A stretch of 38,622 nucleotides of DNA from Anaerolineales bacterium (GCA_013360875.1 JABWAU010000021.1:1-38622), one strand, 5' to 3'. Shown: positions 7,719-16,059, counted from the first letter of the stretch. Translations and numbers: made by a program. The notes: generated by a model not told the origin, from the sequence alone.

Positions 7719-8486
7719 TTATCCGCCTGTGGGGAGGCGTTTTTCCAGCGTGCGGTTCAACAGGTCTTCCTGTTCCTGTGAAACCGCGGTCTTGGTCTTT
7801 CTGATCTTGAAATCCTTGTTGTCGCCGGAGCGGTTCAATGCCTCCTGCCAGGCGATTTGCATGGCGGTCAATTCTGGTTCCTTGTGTTCTTCCTGCTCGA
7901 CGGCTTCAGCCGCTTCCTTCTTCGATCCTGACCTGCCTCCCTTTTTATGTTCCTTTTTCGCCGGTTTGAATTCCGCGACCTCCGGTTCCAAAGCCTTGAC
8001 GCTTAACTTGATCTGCTTCTTCTTGCGGTTGACGTCCAGCACCTTGGCTTCGATCTCGTCGCCCTCCTTCACGACCTCGCCGGGGGTCTTGACGAATCCA
8101 TGGGTAAGCTCGCTGACGTGGATCATGCCGGGACGTTCCGCGCCGATCTCCACGAATGCTCCATATGGTTCGAGACGAACGACCTTTCCCTTTACGACCA
8201 TGTCCGGCTCGATCTCCTTCCATTCGAGGGCAAGGGGTTCGATCATGGTCAGTTCGATGCGATCCTTTCTTACGCGTCGCACCCAAACGTCCACGGTCTG
8301 ACCTTCTTTCACAACGTCCTCGACCTTGTTCACGGGGTTCTTGCTGAGTTGCGAAATGTGAATCACGCCGGGCAACGGTTGACCCACGTCCACGATCGCC
8401 CCGGCAAGAGTGGTCTTGATGATCCTGCCGCTCAATTTCGTTTTTGGTTCCAGCGCCGCTTCCGGCGCGGTGTTGACTTTTTCCAT
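7719..8486 (-). CDS. S1-domain RNA-binding protein
   Basis: I chose the ATG at 8486 (MEKVNTAPEAAL), which has an AGGAG site 7 bases upstream; the longer frame to 8576 would run through the promoter. The 255-residue product has two S1 RNA-binding domains, roughly residues 15-83 (LSGRIIKTTLAGAIVDVG to RIELTMIE) and 97-165 (VVKGKVVRLEPYGAFVEIG to KKQIKLSVKAL). A Lys/Glu-rich spacer and a conserved-looking tail (AMQIAWQEALNRSGDNKDFK) follow. Such proteins resemble short RpsA-like or general-stress S1 proteins. Cytosolic RNA or ribosome binding is expected; the exact role is not known. Confidence 0.88.
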   Translation of the reverse strand: MEKVNTAPEAALEPKTKLSGRIIKTTLAGAIVDVGQPLPGVIHISQLSKNPVNKVEDVVKEGQTVDVWVRRVRKDRIELTMIEPLALEWKEIEPDMVVKGKVVRLEPYGAFVEIGAERPGMIHVSELTHGFVKTPGEVVKEGDEIEAKVLDVNRKKKQIKLSVKALEPEVAEFKPAKKEHKKGGRSGSKKEAAEAVEQEEHKEPELTAMQIAWQEALNRSGDNKDFKIRKTKTAVSQEQEDLLNRTLEKRLPTGG

Positions 8487-8522
8487 AATTAACTCCTGCG
8501 TTTGAGATAATGCCGAATGGCG

Positions 8523-8551
8523 ATTATACATGTTAGGCAAACATAAGTCAA
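8523..8551 (-). promoter_or_regulatory. Near-consensus sigma70-type promoter for the S1 gene
   Basis: On the minus strand: TTGACT (8551-8546), 17-base spacer, TATAAT (8528-8523). The spacer is ideal and the start codon lies 37 bases downstream of the -10. This is the strongest promoter-like sequence I see in the window. Confidence 0.88.
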
Positions 8552-8842
8552 TGTGAAATCCATTTCGTTCCTTCATTAAACGCGATTTGCAAACTGAATG
8601 AAAACCGCGAATGATTTGCTGGAACGGGCGGGCGAATCCATTGGCAAAATCTCGATATTCCGAAGAGGTTTCCTGCGGGCGCCGCGATCCTGCGAAATAA
8701 AAGCGCTGGCGAGACCTTTGCGTCCTTCGTGAAAAGAAAAGGTTCTTTCAGTGCGGTCATGGTATCGCATCGAAGAGCATTTATAAGATCCGGGTTGAAC
8801 CGTGTTTGTCCGCGTACTCCGTGTCGAAAAGATCCGAATCCC

Positions 8843-8871
8843 TTGACGCAATGCGGGAAACAGCGTACTAT
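8843..8871 (+). promoter_or_regulatory. Sigma70-type promoter for the Lrp/AsnC gene
   Basis: TTGACG (8843-8848), 17-base spacer, TACTAT (8866-8871), 41 bases before the regulator ATG at 8913. The rest of the 8577-8842 stretch shows no gene I can support. Confidence 0.7.
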
Positions 8872-8912
8872 TGGTGGGCGTTGTTCCTTTCGGAAACAAA
8901 TAGGCAGTTAAT

Positions 8913-9419
8913 ATGTCTAATTTTGACAAAACCGACATCAAAATTGTCAATATCCTTCTCGAAGATGGGCGTATGCCCGCGTCGGAGATCGCGCGTCGCA
9001 TTGGGAATATATCCGAGCGCGCGGTTCGTTACCGCATCGAGCGCATGGTGGATGCGGGAATCATCCAGATCAGCGCGGTAGCCAAACCACAGGCGTTCGG
9101 GCTGACTACGATCGCGGATGTCTGGATGGAGGTCGAATCGGATCGCATCCTTGAGGTTGCGAAGAAGATGGCGAACTTCGACAACGTAAGTTACGTGGCA
9201 TGCGGGATCGGGGAATCTGACGTAAGCATTCAGATCGTGGCGAAGGATACGGCGGAGATCTATCAATTCATCACGGAGGTTGTCCGCAAGGTCCCGGGCG
9301 TTCGCAAGACCACCACGTCCATTGTGCCGTTGATCGTCAAGGACGTGTATCAATGGCGCGTCCCGGAGAGGATCGCGCAGGAACTGCCGGAGAAGAAGGG
9401 AACGACGGAAACCGAATAA
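8913..9419 (+). CDS. Lrp/AsnC family transcriptional regulator
   Basis: This 168-residue protein has an N-terminal winged helix-turn-helix (KTDIKIVNILLEDGRMPASE; IARRIGNISERAVRYRIERM) and a C-terminal RAM/AsnC ligand-binding domain from about residue 65 (ADVWMEVESDRILEVAKKMA; GESDVSIQIVAKDTAEIYQF). Family members bind amino acids and control amino-acid uptake and catabolism. It starts 19 bases before the aminotransferase gene that follows, so it is probably the first gene of that operon. It may respond to an amino acid or omega-amino acid handled by the neighbouring aminotransferases. The ribosome site (AGGCAG) is weak. Confidence 0.9.
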   Translation: MSNFDKTDIKIVNILLEDGRMPASEIARRIGNISERAVRYRIERMVDAGIIQISAVAKPQAFGLTTIADVWMEVESDRILEVAKKMANFDNVSYVACGIGESDVSIQIVAKDTAEIYQFITEVVRKVPGVRKTTTSIVPLIVKDVYQWRVPERIAQELPEKKGTTETE

Positions 9420-9438
9420 TCCTTTTTGAGGTGAAACC

Positions 9439-10737
9439 ATGTTTGGTTCGAAAACGCGCGCATTGCAAAAACGGGCTCAAGAAACGATCCCGCTGGGGGT
9501 GAATTCCAATTTCCGTTATTGGGGCGAGGGCATCACTCCGTATGTCGAAAAGGCTAAAGGCTCCCATTTGTGGGATGTGGACGGAAAGGAATATATTGAC
9601 TACCGCATGGCATTCGGTCCCATTATTTTGGGACACGCCTACGACGAGGTGGATCAAAAGGTCGTCGAGGAAATTCAAAAGGGAATTCTCTTTGCCATGA
9701 CGGGAGAACTCGAAATTGAAGTCGTCGAAATGATCGTCGAAATGTCGCCTGCAGTGGACATGGTGCGCCTCGCCTGCTCCGGTACCGAGGCGACGATGCA
9801 CGCCATCCGCGTGGCGCGCGCATTCACGGGGCGCGACATCATTCTCAAGTTCGAGGGCAATTATCACGGTTTCCACGATCACACTTTGTGGTCAACCTAT
9901 TCGCCGCCGGAAGCGTACGGCAATCCCCGCAGCCCCATTCCCGTTCCCTCTTCGTCGGGCATCCCCAAAACAATGCGCGAATTTATCATTACCCTTCCGT
10001 TCAACGACATGGAAGGCTTCGAGCGAGCGATGCGCTCTTACGGCGAACAGATCGCGGCGGTCATCACCGAGCCGTGCCAGGGGAATTGCGCGGCGATCAA
10101 CCCGCAGGATGGATTTCTCGAATTGATCCGCAAAAAGACCGAAGAATACGGCTGTGTCTTCATTCTGGATGAAGTGAAGACGGGCTTCCGTATTGCGAAC
10201 GGCGGCGCGCAGGAATACTACCGCCTCAAACCGGACCTGGTCACGTATGCCAAAGCCCTGGGCAACGGCTACCCGATTGCAGCATTCGGCGGGAGGCGCG
10301 AGATCATGTCCATCGTCGGGCACGGCGTGGCGCAGGGCGGAACGTATACCAATAACAAACCCGGCGTGGCGGGCGCGTACGCCACGTTGAGCCTGCTCAA
10401 ATCCCAGCCGATCCTCAAGACCATCGAGAAACGCGGCAAGCGCCTGATGGACGGCTTGAAGGAAATCTTCGAAGAGAACGATATTCCCGTCGTGATGACC
10501 GGCTACCCCGCCATGTTCTCTTTTGCGCTCGGTGTCGAATCCGTGACCAATCAGCGCGAGTGGGTGAAGAGCGATCACAACCTGTATCTCCGTATTGCGG
10601 ATAAAGCCATCGAGCGCGGAGTCATGCCCGACCACGATGCCCGCGAACCCTGGTTCCTCTGTTATTCGCACAGCGACGCGGATATTGACGAGACGCTGAA
10701 TGTGTATGCGGAGGTTGTGAAGGAAGTGAAGAAGTAG
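9439..10737 (+). CDS. Class III aminotransferase, glutamate-1-semialdehyde aminomutase-like
   Basis: This 432-residue PLP enzyme has the GSAM-type N-terminus (PLGVNSNFRYWGEGITPYVE) and CSGTEATMHAIRVARAFTGR for phosphate binding. It also has NYHGFHDH, the acidic FILDEVKTGFR, and the PLP Lys272 in TYAKALGNGYP. The fold matches HemL and related aminotransferases. True HemL would sit with other heme genes; here the neighbours are an Lrp regulator and another class III aminotransferase. I therefore favour an amino-acid or beta-amino-acid aminotransferase or aminomutase in catabolism. A GAGGTG site precedes the ATG. The substrate cannot be read from sequence. Confidence 0.88.
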   Translation: MFGSKTRALQKRAQETIPLGVNSNFRYWGEGITPYVEKAKGSHLWDVDGKEYIDYRMAFGPIILGHAYDEVDQKVVEEIQKGILFAMTGELEIEVVEMIVEMSPAVDMVRLACSGTEATMHAIRVARAFTGRDIILKFEGNYHGFHDHTLWSTYSPPEAYGNPRSPIPVPSSSGIPKTMREFIITLPFNDMEGFERAMRSYGEQIAAVITEPCQGNCAAINPQDGFLELIRKKTEEYGCVFILDEVKTGFRIANGGAQEYYRLKPDLVTYAKALGNGYPIAAFGGRREIMSIVGHGVAQGGTYTNNKPGVAGAYATLSLLKSQPILKTIEKRGKRLMDGLKEIFEENDIPVVMTGYPAMFSFALGVESVTNQREWVKSDHNLYLRIADKAIERGVMPDHDAREPWFLCYSHSDADIDETLNVYAEVVKEVKK

Positions 10738-10789
10738 TCGAAGGTCGAAAGTCCAAGGTCGCGCGACTTTTGACCTTCGACTTTCGACT
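10736..10789. repeat. Imperfect hairpin built of GTCGAAAGTC-type repeats
   Basis: The arms at 10736-10753 and 10772-10789 are 18 bases each, complementary except for two positions, around a middle that is itself palindromic (GTCGCGCGAC). It fills the gap between two aminotransferase genes. The 14-mer GAAGGTCGAAAGTC recurs at 12121 after the next gene. It may fold in mRNA, but no T-run is present. Confidence 0.7.
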
Positions 10790-10805
10790 CGGATAGGACG
10801 CCATC

Positions 10806-12116
10806 ATGTCAAACAACCTAACCGCCCAACAAATCATTGACCTCAACAAAGAATATACCTTCTTCTCCTGGTCCAATCAGGGACAGGTGAATCCCATTCC
10901 AGTTGACAGGGCGGAGGGCGTGTACTTCTGGGATGCGGACGGCAAGCGCTATCTCGATTTTGCTTCGCAACTCGTGAACCAGAACGCTGGACACCAACAT
11001 CCGAAGATCGTGAAGGCGATTCAGGAGCAAGCCGCCAAATTGACCTTTGTCAGCCCAAGCGCCGCCACCGAACCGCGCGGGCTGCTCGGCAAGAAACTGG
11101 CGGAGATTACCCCCGGCGATTTGAAGAAGACCTTCTTCGCCCTCGGCGGCGCAGAAGCCAACGAGAACGCCATCAAGATTGCGCGTTTCTACACGGGGCG
11201 TCACAAAATTCTGGCGCGCTACCGTTCCTATCACGGCGCGACGCATGGAGCGATTGCCCTGACAGGCGATTACCGCCGCCTGCCCGCTGAGCCTGCCATT
11301 TCGGGCGTCGTCCATTTCCTCGACCCGTATTGCTACCGCTGTCCCTTCGGCTGGACGCGCGAGACCTGTCATCGGGAGTGTATCAGCCACGTCGAAGAGG
11401 TGATCCAGCACGAAGGTCCCGACCAGATCGCGGCTATCATCCTCGAAGGCGTGACAGGCACCAACGGACTTATCATCCCGCCCGACGACTACTGGCCCCG
11501 CATGAGGGAGATTTGCGATAAGTACGGCATCTTGCTCATCTCGGACGAAGTGATGAGCGGCTGGGGTCGCACGGGCGAGTGGTTCGCTGTGGATAACTGG
11601 GGCGTCGTTCCCGACATTATCACCACGGCGAAAGGAATCACCTCGGGTTATGTGCCGCTTGGTGCGGTGATTGTGCGCGAGAAGATCGCAAAGTTTTTCG
11701 ACGACAAAGTGTTGTATGCGGGGTTGACCTATAACGGTCACGCGCTTGCCTGCGCCGCCGCGCTTGCTACTATCGAAGTCTATGAAGAGGAGAAAATTTT
11801 CGAGAACGCGAAGAAGGTGGGGAAACATCTCGGCAGGCGGCTTGAAGAACTGAAAGCCAAACATCCCTCGGTGGGCGATGTGCGTTATATCGGTTTGTTC
11901 TCCGCGCTGGAACTGGTGAAGAACCGTCAGACCAAAGAGCCAATGGATATTACTCCCCTCAAAAACTTCCTCATTGCCAACGGCGTGTATGTGTTCAACT
12001 TCAAGAACATCCTGTTCGTCGTTCCGCCGCTGGTGATTACGGAGGAGCAGTTGGACGATGGGTTGAATCTGATTGGCGAAGGGCTGGCTGAGTTGATGGA
12101 TAAGTTGACGGTCTAA
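10806..12116 (+). CDS. Class III aminotransferase, omega-amino acid:pyruvate type
   Basis: This 436-residue PLP enzyme shows LGGAEANENAIKIARFYTGR, YRSYHGATHG, the acidic motif LLISDEVMSGWGRTG and Lys276 in TTAKGITSGYVPLGAV. These match taurine:pyruvate and beta-alanine:pyruvate aminotransferases and related subgroup members. A Cys cluster lies mid-protein (YCYRCPFGWTRETCHREC, four Cys), known from a subset of this subgroup. The reaction would convert an omega-amino acid and pyruvate to a semialdehyde and alanine. Malonate semialdehyde from beta-alanine could then feed the downstream MmsA. The exact substrate is uncertain. Confidence 0.88.
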   Translation: MSNNLTAQQIIDLNKEYTFFSWSNQGQVNPIPVDRAEGVYFWDADGKRYLDFASQLVNQNAGHQHPKIVKAIQEQAAKLTFVSPSAATEPRGLLGKKLAEITPGDLKKTFFALGGAEANENAIKIARFYTGRHKILARYRSYHGATHGAIALTGDYRRLPAEPAISGVVHFLDPYCYRCPFGWTRETCHRECISHVEEVIQHEGPDQIAAIILEGVTGTNGLIIPPDDYWPRMREICDKYGILLISDEVMSGWGRTGEWFAVDNWGVVPDIITTAKGITSGYVPLGAVIVREKIAKFFDDKVLYAGLTYNGHALACAAALATIEVYEEEKIFENAKKVGKHLGRRLEELKAKHPSVGDVRYIGLFSALELVKNRQTKEPMDITPLKNFLIANGVYVFNFKNILFVVPPLVITEEQLDDGLNLIGEGLAELMDKLTV

Positions 12117-12120
12117 AGTT

Positions 12121-12134
12121 GAAGGTCGAAAGTC
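12121..12134 (+). repeat. Second copy of the GAAGGTCGAAAGTC repeat
   Basis: This 14-base sequence is identical to 10740-10753. Both copies lie directly after aminotransferase stop codons. Confidence 0.75.
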
Positions 12135-12152
12135 GTCGGTTAAAATCCATTT

Positions 12153-15100
12153 ATGGAATCTCAAACAAAAATCACGGCTCCCGCAATCATTCATAAACTG
12201 GTCGAAACCTTCGAGCAGAATTTGGATTCGTACCGTTCGAGCAAGAACGAGACGGAACTGCGCCGCGAATTTTTGGATAAGTTCTTTGCGGCGCTGGGCT
12301 GGGATGTTGCCAATGAAAAAGGCTACGACGAGGCTCACAAGGAGGTCGTCCACGAGTTTTCGGTGGAGGTTTCGGGACAGCAGAAGAAGGCTGATTATGC
12401 CTTTCGGACAGGGGGCGGGTTCGATTTTTTGGTCGAGGCGAAGAAGCCGTCGGTCCGCATTGAAGCGAGCCAGGATGCGGCGTTTCAAATCCGTAGGTAT
12501 GGCTGGAGCGCGAAACTTCCCGTCAATATCCTGACCGATTTCGAGCATTTTGCCGTCTATGATTGCCACACCAAGCCGAAGTACGAAGATAAGGCTTCGG
12601 TCGGGCGCATCATGCTGATCCACTATAAGGAATATGTCGAGCGGTGGGATGAGATCGCCTCCCTCTTTTCGCCCGAAGCGGTGCGGAGGGGTTCGCTTGC
12701 GAAATATGCCGAAGGCGTGAAAAGGAAGAGAGGCACTGCCGACGTTGACGACGCCTTTTTGCATGAGATCGAACGCTGGCGGGAACTGCTCGCTAAGAAC
12801 ATCGCCCTGCGAAATCCAGAGATTGATATTGCAGGTTTGAATTATTCGGTGCAAATGACGATTGACCGCATCGTCTTTTTGCGGATTTGCGAAGAACGCG
12901 GCATCGAGCCTGAGAATCAATTGCTTGACATCACGACCCACCCCCACCGTCCTTCGGACACCTCCCCCAAATTCGACAAGAAAAACTCGAATGCGGATTC
13001 AAAGGCTGGTGTCGAATTTGGGGGAGGAGGGGAGGGGGTTGTGTATGCGGAATTATGCGAGTTATTCAAACGCGCGGATACAAAATACAACTCTGGCTTG
13101 TTCCATTTCAAGAAAGAGAAGGGAATGGTCAGCCGCCCCGATGATTTGACGCTGACGCTGACGATTGACGACAGGGTTCTGAAGGACATCATCTCGAATT
13201 TGTATTATCCGAAGAGCCCGTATGCCTTTTTGTACATTCCCGCTGATATTTTGGGGCAGGTATATGAACGCTTTTTGGGCAAGGTGATTCGCCTCACGGC
13301 GGGACATCAAGCCAAAGTGGAGGAGAAACCCGAAGTCCGCAAGGCGGGCGGGGTGTATTACACGCCGACGTACATTGTGGATTACATCGTGAAGAACACG
13401 GTGGGGAAACTGGTTGAAGGCAAAACGCCGAAAGAGGTTGCTTCCCTCAAGATCGTTGACCCCGCCTGCGGTTCGGGGACGTTCCTGCTCGGCGCATATC
13501 AATTCCTGTTGGATTGGCACTTGAATTGGTATTCGAATGATGACGTGGAGAAATGGGTGAAGGCGAAAGCAATCACCCCCACCGTCCTTCGGACACCTCC
13601 CCCAAATTCGCAGAATTTGGGGGAGGCTGGGAGGGGGTCTTACCGCCTCACCACATCGAAGAAAAAGGAAATTCTGCTCAACCACATTTACGGTGTGGAC
13701 ATTGACGCGCAAGCCGTGGAAGTGACCAAACTCTCGCTGCTGCTCAAGGTGCTGGAAAACGCCAGCGGACAGTTGGACCTTGGCATGGAGCGCGTCCTGC
13801 CCGATTTGGGGAACAACATCAAATGCGGCAATTCGCTGATTGGCTGGGATTATTTCGAAGGGCAGATGTTCCCCGATGCAGAGGAACTGGCGCGGGTGAA
13901 TCCGTTTGATTGGAAACGCGAGTTTCCCGATGTGTTTGCAAAGGGCGGGTTTGATGCCGTGATCGGGAATCCGCCGTATATTGATTCTGAGTGGCTCACG
14001 AAAACGAACCCGAAGTTGAGAGATTATTGCGTCACTCACTACAACAGCGCAAAAGGTAATTGGGATATCTTCTGTATTTTTGTAGAAAAAGCACTTGAAA
14101 TAGCGCGGCAATATTCAAGCATGATTATTCCGAATAAGTTGCTTTCAGCCGACTATGCGCGTGCAACGCGCAATTACATTACGTCGAAACACTCACTTGT
14201 AACAATTCGCGATTTTTCTTCTGTGTCAGTTTTCCCGGTCGCAGTTTATCCAATCGTTTATGTTGCGAAAGCAAAAAACGCTAATTTTGGTAAATCAATA
14301 TCTTTTGAAGTGATGGTAGAAAAAGATAATGGCGAAGTCGTTGTTGACAAAGAATTCACTGTGAGTCGTGAGCAGCTAAACCAACTTGAAGGTAGAAGTT
14401 GGTCTGTAATTCTTGGAGGCGAGAAGGGAAATCTTGTTCAGAAAATCCAAAAGAGTGCGATAAGACTTGATGAAATTGCAACTGTGAACGGAGCCGCAAC
14501 GGTATCTGAAGCATACGAATACAAAGCATATCTTGTAGACGAACCGACCAAAGAAGAATTCTTTATCTTTGTAAATACGGGCACAATCGACCGTTATAGT
14601 ATTTTGTGGGGTATACAGCCAACCACTTATATAAAAGCCAAATACGAAAAGCCTGTTATCCCGAAAAGGAATTGGGGAAAGATGTCGGAAAATCGCTTAT
14701 TGCAAGCAAGAATGAAAAAAATTATTGTTGGCGGAATGAACAAACGCCTCGAGTGTGTTTTTGACGATGGGAAAGTTGTTGCGGGCAAGTCAACTTCGAT
14801 AATCTACTCTGATGCAATTAACATGTTGTATCTGCTCGGTTTGCTCAATAGTAAATTGATGACATATTATTATCGAACCACTTTTTCAGGCTTGTCCTTA
14901 CAAGGCGGGTTCTTGCGAATTGGACCACCACAATTGAAAGAACTGCCAGTAAAGGTTTTGAGAGAAAATAATACGCAGCACGACAAAATGGTCTCACTCG
15001 TGGAGCAGATGCTGGCGCTGCACAAGTCGCTGGCGGCGGCGAAGAGTCCCGCCGAGAAGGAACGGCTGGAACGGCAGATCGAGGTCACGGATAAGGCGAT

Positions 15101-15167
15101 TGATGCGCTGGTCTATGAGTTGTATGGGCTCACAGAAGATGAAATTAAGATTGTGGAGGGAAAATGA
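12153..15167 (+). CDS. Single-chain restriction-modification enzyme (Eco57I-like, type IIG)
   Basis: This 1004-residue protein combines both activities. An N-terminal PD-(D/E)xK nuclease domain is visible as ADYAFRTGGGFDFLVEAKKP (Asp81, Glu95, Lys97). A middle N6-adenine methyltransferase starts at GGVYYTPTYIVDYIV, with SAM motif IVDPACGSGTF (about 436) and catalytic NPPY at 606-609. A TaqI-like specificity region of about 300 residues follows, then a coiled C-terminal tail. It would methylate adenine at its target and cut unmodified DNA. Two segments (about residues 263-296 and 475-496) are translations of palindromic DNA repeats. The specificity region is much more AT-rich than the rest, a sign of exchange. 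The next ORF overlaps by 4 bases. No separate specificity subunit is present. Confidence 0.9.
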   Translation: MESQTKITAPAIIHKLVETFEQNLDSYRSSKNETELRREFLDKFFAALGWDVANEKGYDEAHKEVVHEFSVEVSGQQKKADYAFRTGGGFDFLVEAKKPSVRIEASQDAAFQIRRYGWSAKLPVNILTDFEHFAVYDCHTKPKYEDKASVGRIMLIHYKEYVERWDEIASLFSPEAVRRGSLAKYAEGVKRKRGTADVDDAFLHEIERWRELLAKNIALRNPEIDIAGLNYSVQMTIDRIVFLRICEERGIEPENQLLDITTHPHRPSDTSPKFDKKNSNADSKAGVEFGGGGEGVVYAELCELFKRADTKYNSGLFHFKKEKGMVSRPDDLTLTLTIDDRVLKDIISNLYYPKSPYAFLYIPADILGQVYERFLGKVIRLTAGHQAKVEEKPEVRKAGGVYYTPTYIVDYIVKNTVGKLVEGKTPKEVASLKIVDPACGSGTFLLGAYQFLLDWHLNWYSNDDVEKWVKAKAITPTVLRTPPPNSQNLGEAGRGSYRLTTSKKKEILLNHIYGVDIDAQAVEVTKLSLLLKVLENASGQLDLGMERVLPDLGNNIKCGNSLIGWDYFEGQMFPDAEELARVNPFDWKREFPDVFAKGGFDAVIGNPPYIDSEWLTKTNPKLRDYCVTHYNSAKGNWDIFCIFVEKALEIARQYSSMIIPNKLLSADYARATRNYITSKHSLVTIRDFSSVSVFPVAVYPIVYVAKAKNANFGKSISFEVMVEKDNGEVVVDKEFTVSREQLNQLEGRSWSVILGGEKGNLVQKIQKSAIRLDEIATVNGAATVSEAYEYKAYLVDEPTKEEFFIFVNTGTIDRYSILWGIQPTTYIKAKYEKPVIPKRNWGKMSENRLLQARMKKIIVGGMNKRLECVFDDGKVVAGKSTSIIYSDAINMLYLLGLLNSKLMTYYYRTTFSGLSLQGGFLRIGPPQLKELPVKVLRENNTQHDKMVSLVEQMLALHKSLAAAKSPAEKERLERQIEVTDKAIDALVYELYGLTEDEIKIVEGK
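12940..13040. repeat. Palindromic repeat inserted in frame in the restriction-modification gene (copy 1)
   Basis: The left arm (12940-12975, including CACCTCCCCCAAATTCG) is identical over 36 bases to that at 13575-13610. The right arm (CGAATTTGGGGGAGG and a trailing G-rich part) closes the palindrome around a loop of about 40 bases. The reading frame stays open and encodes a low-complexity Pro/Gly segment between conserved stretches ENQLLDI and VVYAELCELF. Confidence 0.85.
13575..13639. repeat. Palindromic repeat inserted in frame in the restriction-modification gene (copy 2)
   Basis: This copy has the same 36-base left arm, a minimal 2-base centre, and the right arm GAATTTGGGGGAGGCTGGGA. 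It is 36 bases shorter than copy 1 and is read in a different frame (TPTVLRTPPPNSQN). It lies in a linker between two conserved methyltransferase blocks. Confidence 0.85.
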
Positions 15168-15766
15168 CTCTCCCCGATTGGAAAGCTGAAGATTACTTCG
15201 TTGACTTTGACAATATCTACTTCTCGGGACCGATTGTAAATGCCCCGTTAGAAATGAAAACGGGCTGGATAATGAGATATTTGCACGAAGTTATCTTTCC
15301 TGATGCTATAAAAGCAGTAGTAAGCGGTGGAGAGTTGTCGGGTTTACTGCTTGGCTTTTCAATTGTAGATTACCTGGCTGGTTATTTTGCGGGAAAAAGT
15401 TCGCAGGCAAAAGACTTCATGGCGTTCCTGAATAGATATTTTCCCGACCAATACAAACCCTATGCAAAAGAGATTTATCATCATCTCAGGTCTGGTTTGA
15501 TTCACAATTTAACTTTGCAGAATCCTTGGATTCAATCAAATACACCTTTTACCATTGAAAGGCAATCCAACAATCATCTGCTAACCATAAACGGCAAAGT
15601 TGTTTTTTCCATATATCATTTTATTGAAGATACAAGACGCGCCGAAATCATGTACCTCTACGATTTGATAATGAAGTCAAATGAAAATAAGGATTTGGTC
15701 AAGAATTTCCACAGACGATTTAACAAGCAAGATGGCGCGACTTCTATGATGGCGAAAACCGATTGA
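15164..15766 (+). CDS. Hypothetical protein with HEPN-like motif, coupled to the restriction enzyme
   Basis: This 200-residue ORF starts in an ATGA overlap with the restriction-modification stop, so it is translationally coupled. I do not recognise a family. Visible features: a helical N-terminal half (GGELSGLLLGFSIVDYLAGYF) and HHLRSGLIHNLTL, where Arg-x4-His matches the RX4-6H motif of HEPN domains, which are often RNases in defence systems. The second half looks like a small beta segment followed by helix. Codon use is clearly AT-richer than the metabolic genes, in line with transfer together with the restriction enzyme specificity region. An accessory role in the same defence locus is plausible, not shown. 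Confidence 0.65.
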   Translation: MTLPDWKAEDYFVDFDNIYFSGPIVNAPLEMKTGWIMRYLHEVIFPDAIKAVVSGGELSGLLLGFSIVDYLAGYFAGKSSQAKDFMAFLNRYFPDQYKPYAKEIYHHLRSGLIHNLTLQNPWIQSNTPFTIERQSNNHLLTINGKVVFSIYHFIEDTRRAEIMYLYDLIMKSNENKDLVKNFHRRFNKQDGATSMMAKTD

Positions 15767-15866
15767 CCATGAGCATCACGAAAAGGTACATCTCAAATGG
15801 CGCAATTAATACTTACTACTTACCAATTACCAATCTCTAATCTCCAATCTCTCTTTCGGAGTAACC

Positions 15867-15899
15867 ATAGAAATCCTCAACTACATCAACGGCGAATGG
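15867..15899 (+). pseudogene. Remnant of the mmsA 5' end (copy 1)
   Basis: These 33 bases match the first 11 codons of mmsA (17172-17204) almost exactly, but the start codon reads ATA and the frame stops five codons after the match begins to diverge. The sequence just upstream (ACCAAT...CTAATCTCC type) also resembles that upstream of the real mmsA start. Confidence 0.75.
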
Positions 15900-15911
15900 A
15901 CAAAGTATTCT

Positions 15912-16059
15912 TGACCCCCATCCCGTCCTTCCCCCATCCGAACTGCACGGATGGGGGAAGGAGAATGAGAATTTTGAATGAATACATTACGAACTGCCCA
16001 ACTTGAGATTTCCCCTCCCCCATTTGCGATCTTCAAATGGGGGAGGCCGGGAGGGGGTC
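15912..16059. repeat. 148-base direct repeat, unit 1, with two palindromic elements
   Basis: This unit is repeated at 16101-16248 with offset 189, no net length change and few mismatches. Each unit holds one palindrome of type CCTTCCCCCATCCG / CGGATGGGGGAAGG and one of type CCTCCCCCATTTG / CAAATGGGGGAGG. The gap 15767-16251 contains no gene I can support. Confidence 0.85.

Noticed and set aside
9439..10737. hemL, heme biosynthesis
   Set aside because: The fold and motifs fit, but there are no other heme genes nearby and the context is an Lrp regulator with other aminotransferases.
10818..12947. Long minus-strand open frame of 709 codons
   Set aside because: It lies opposite an intact aminotransferase and the start of the restriction enzyme; it is a shadow frame of GC-rich codons.
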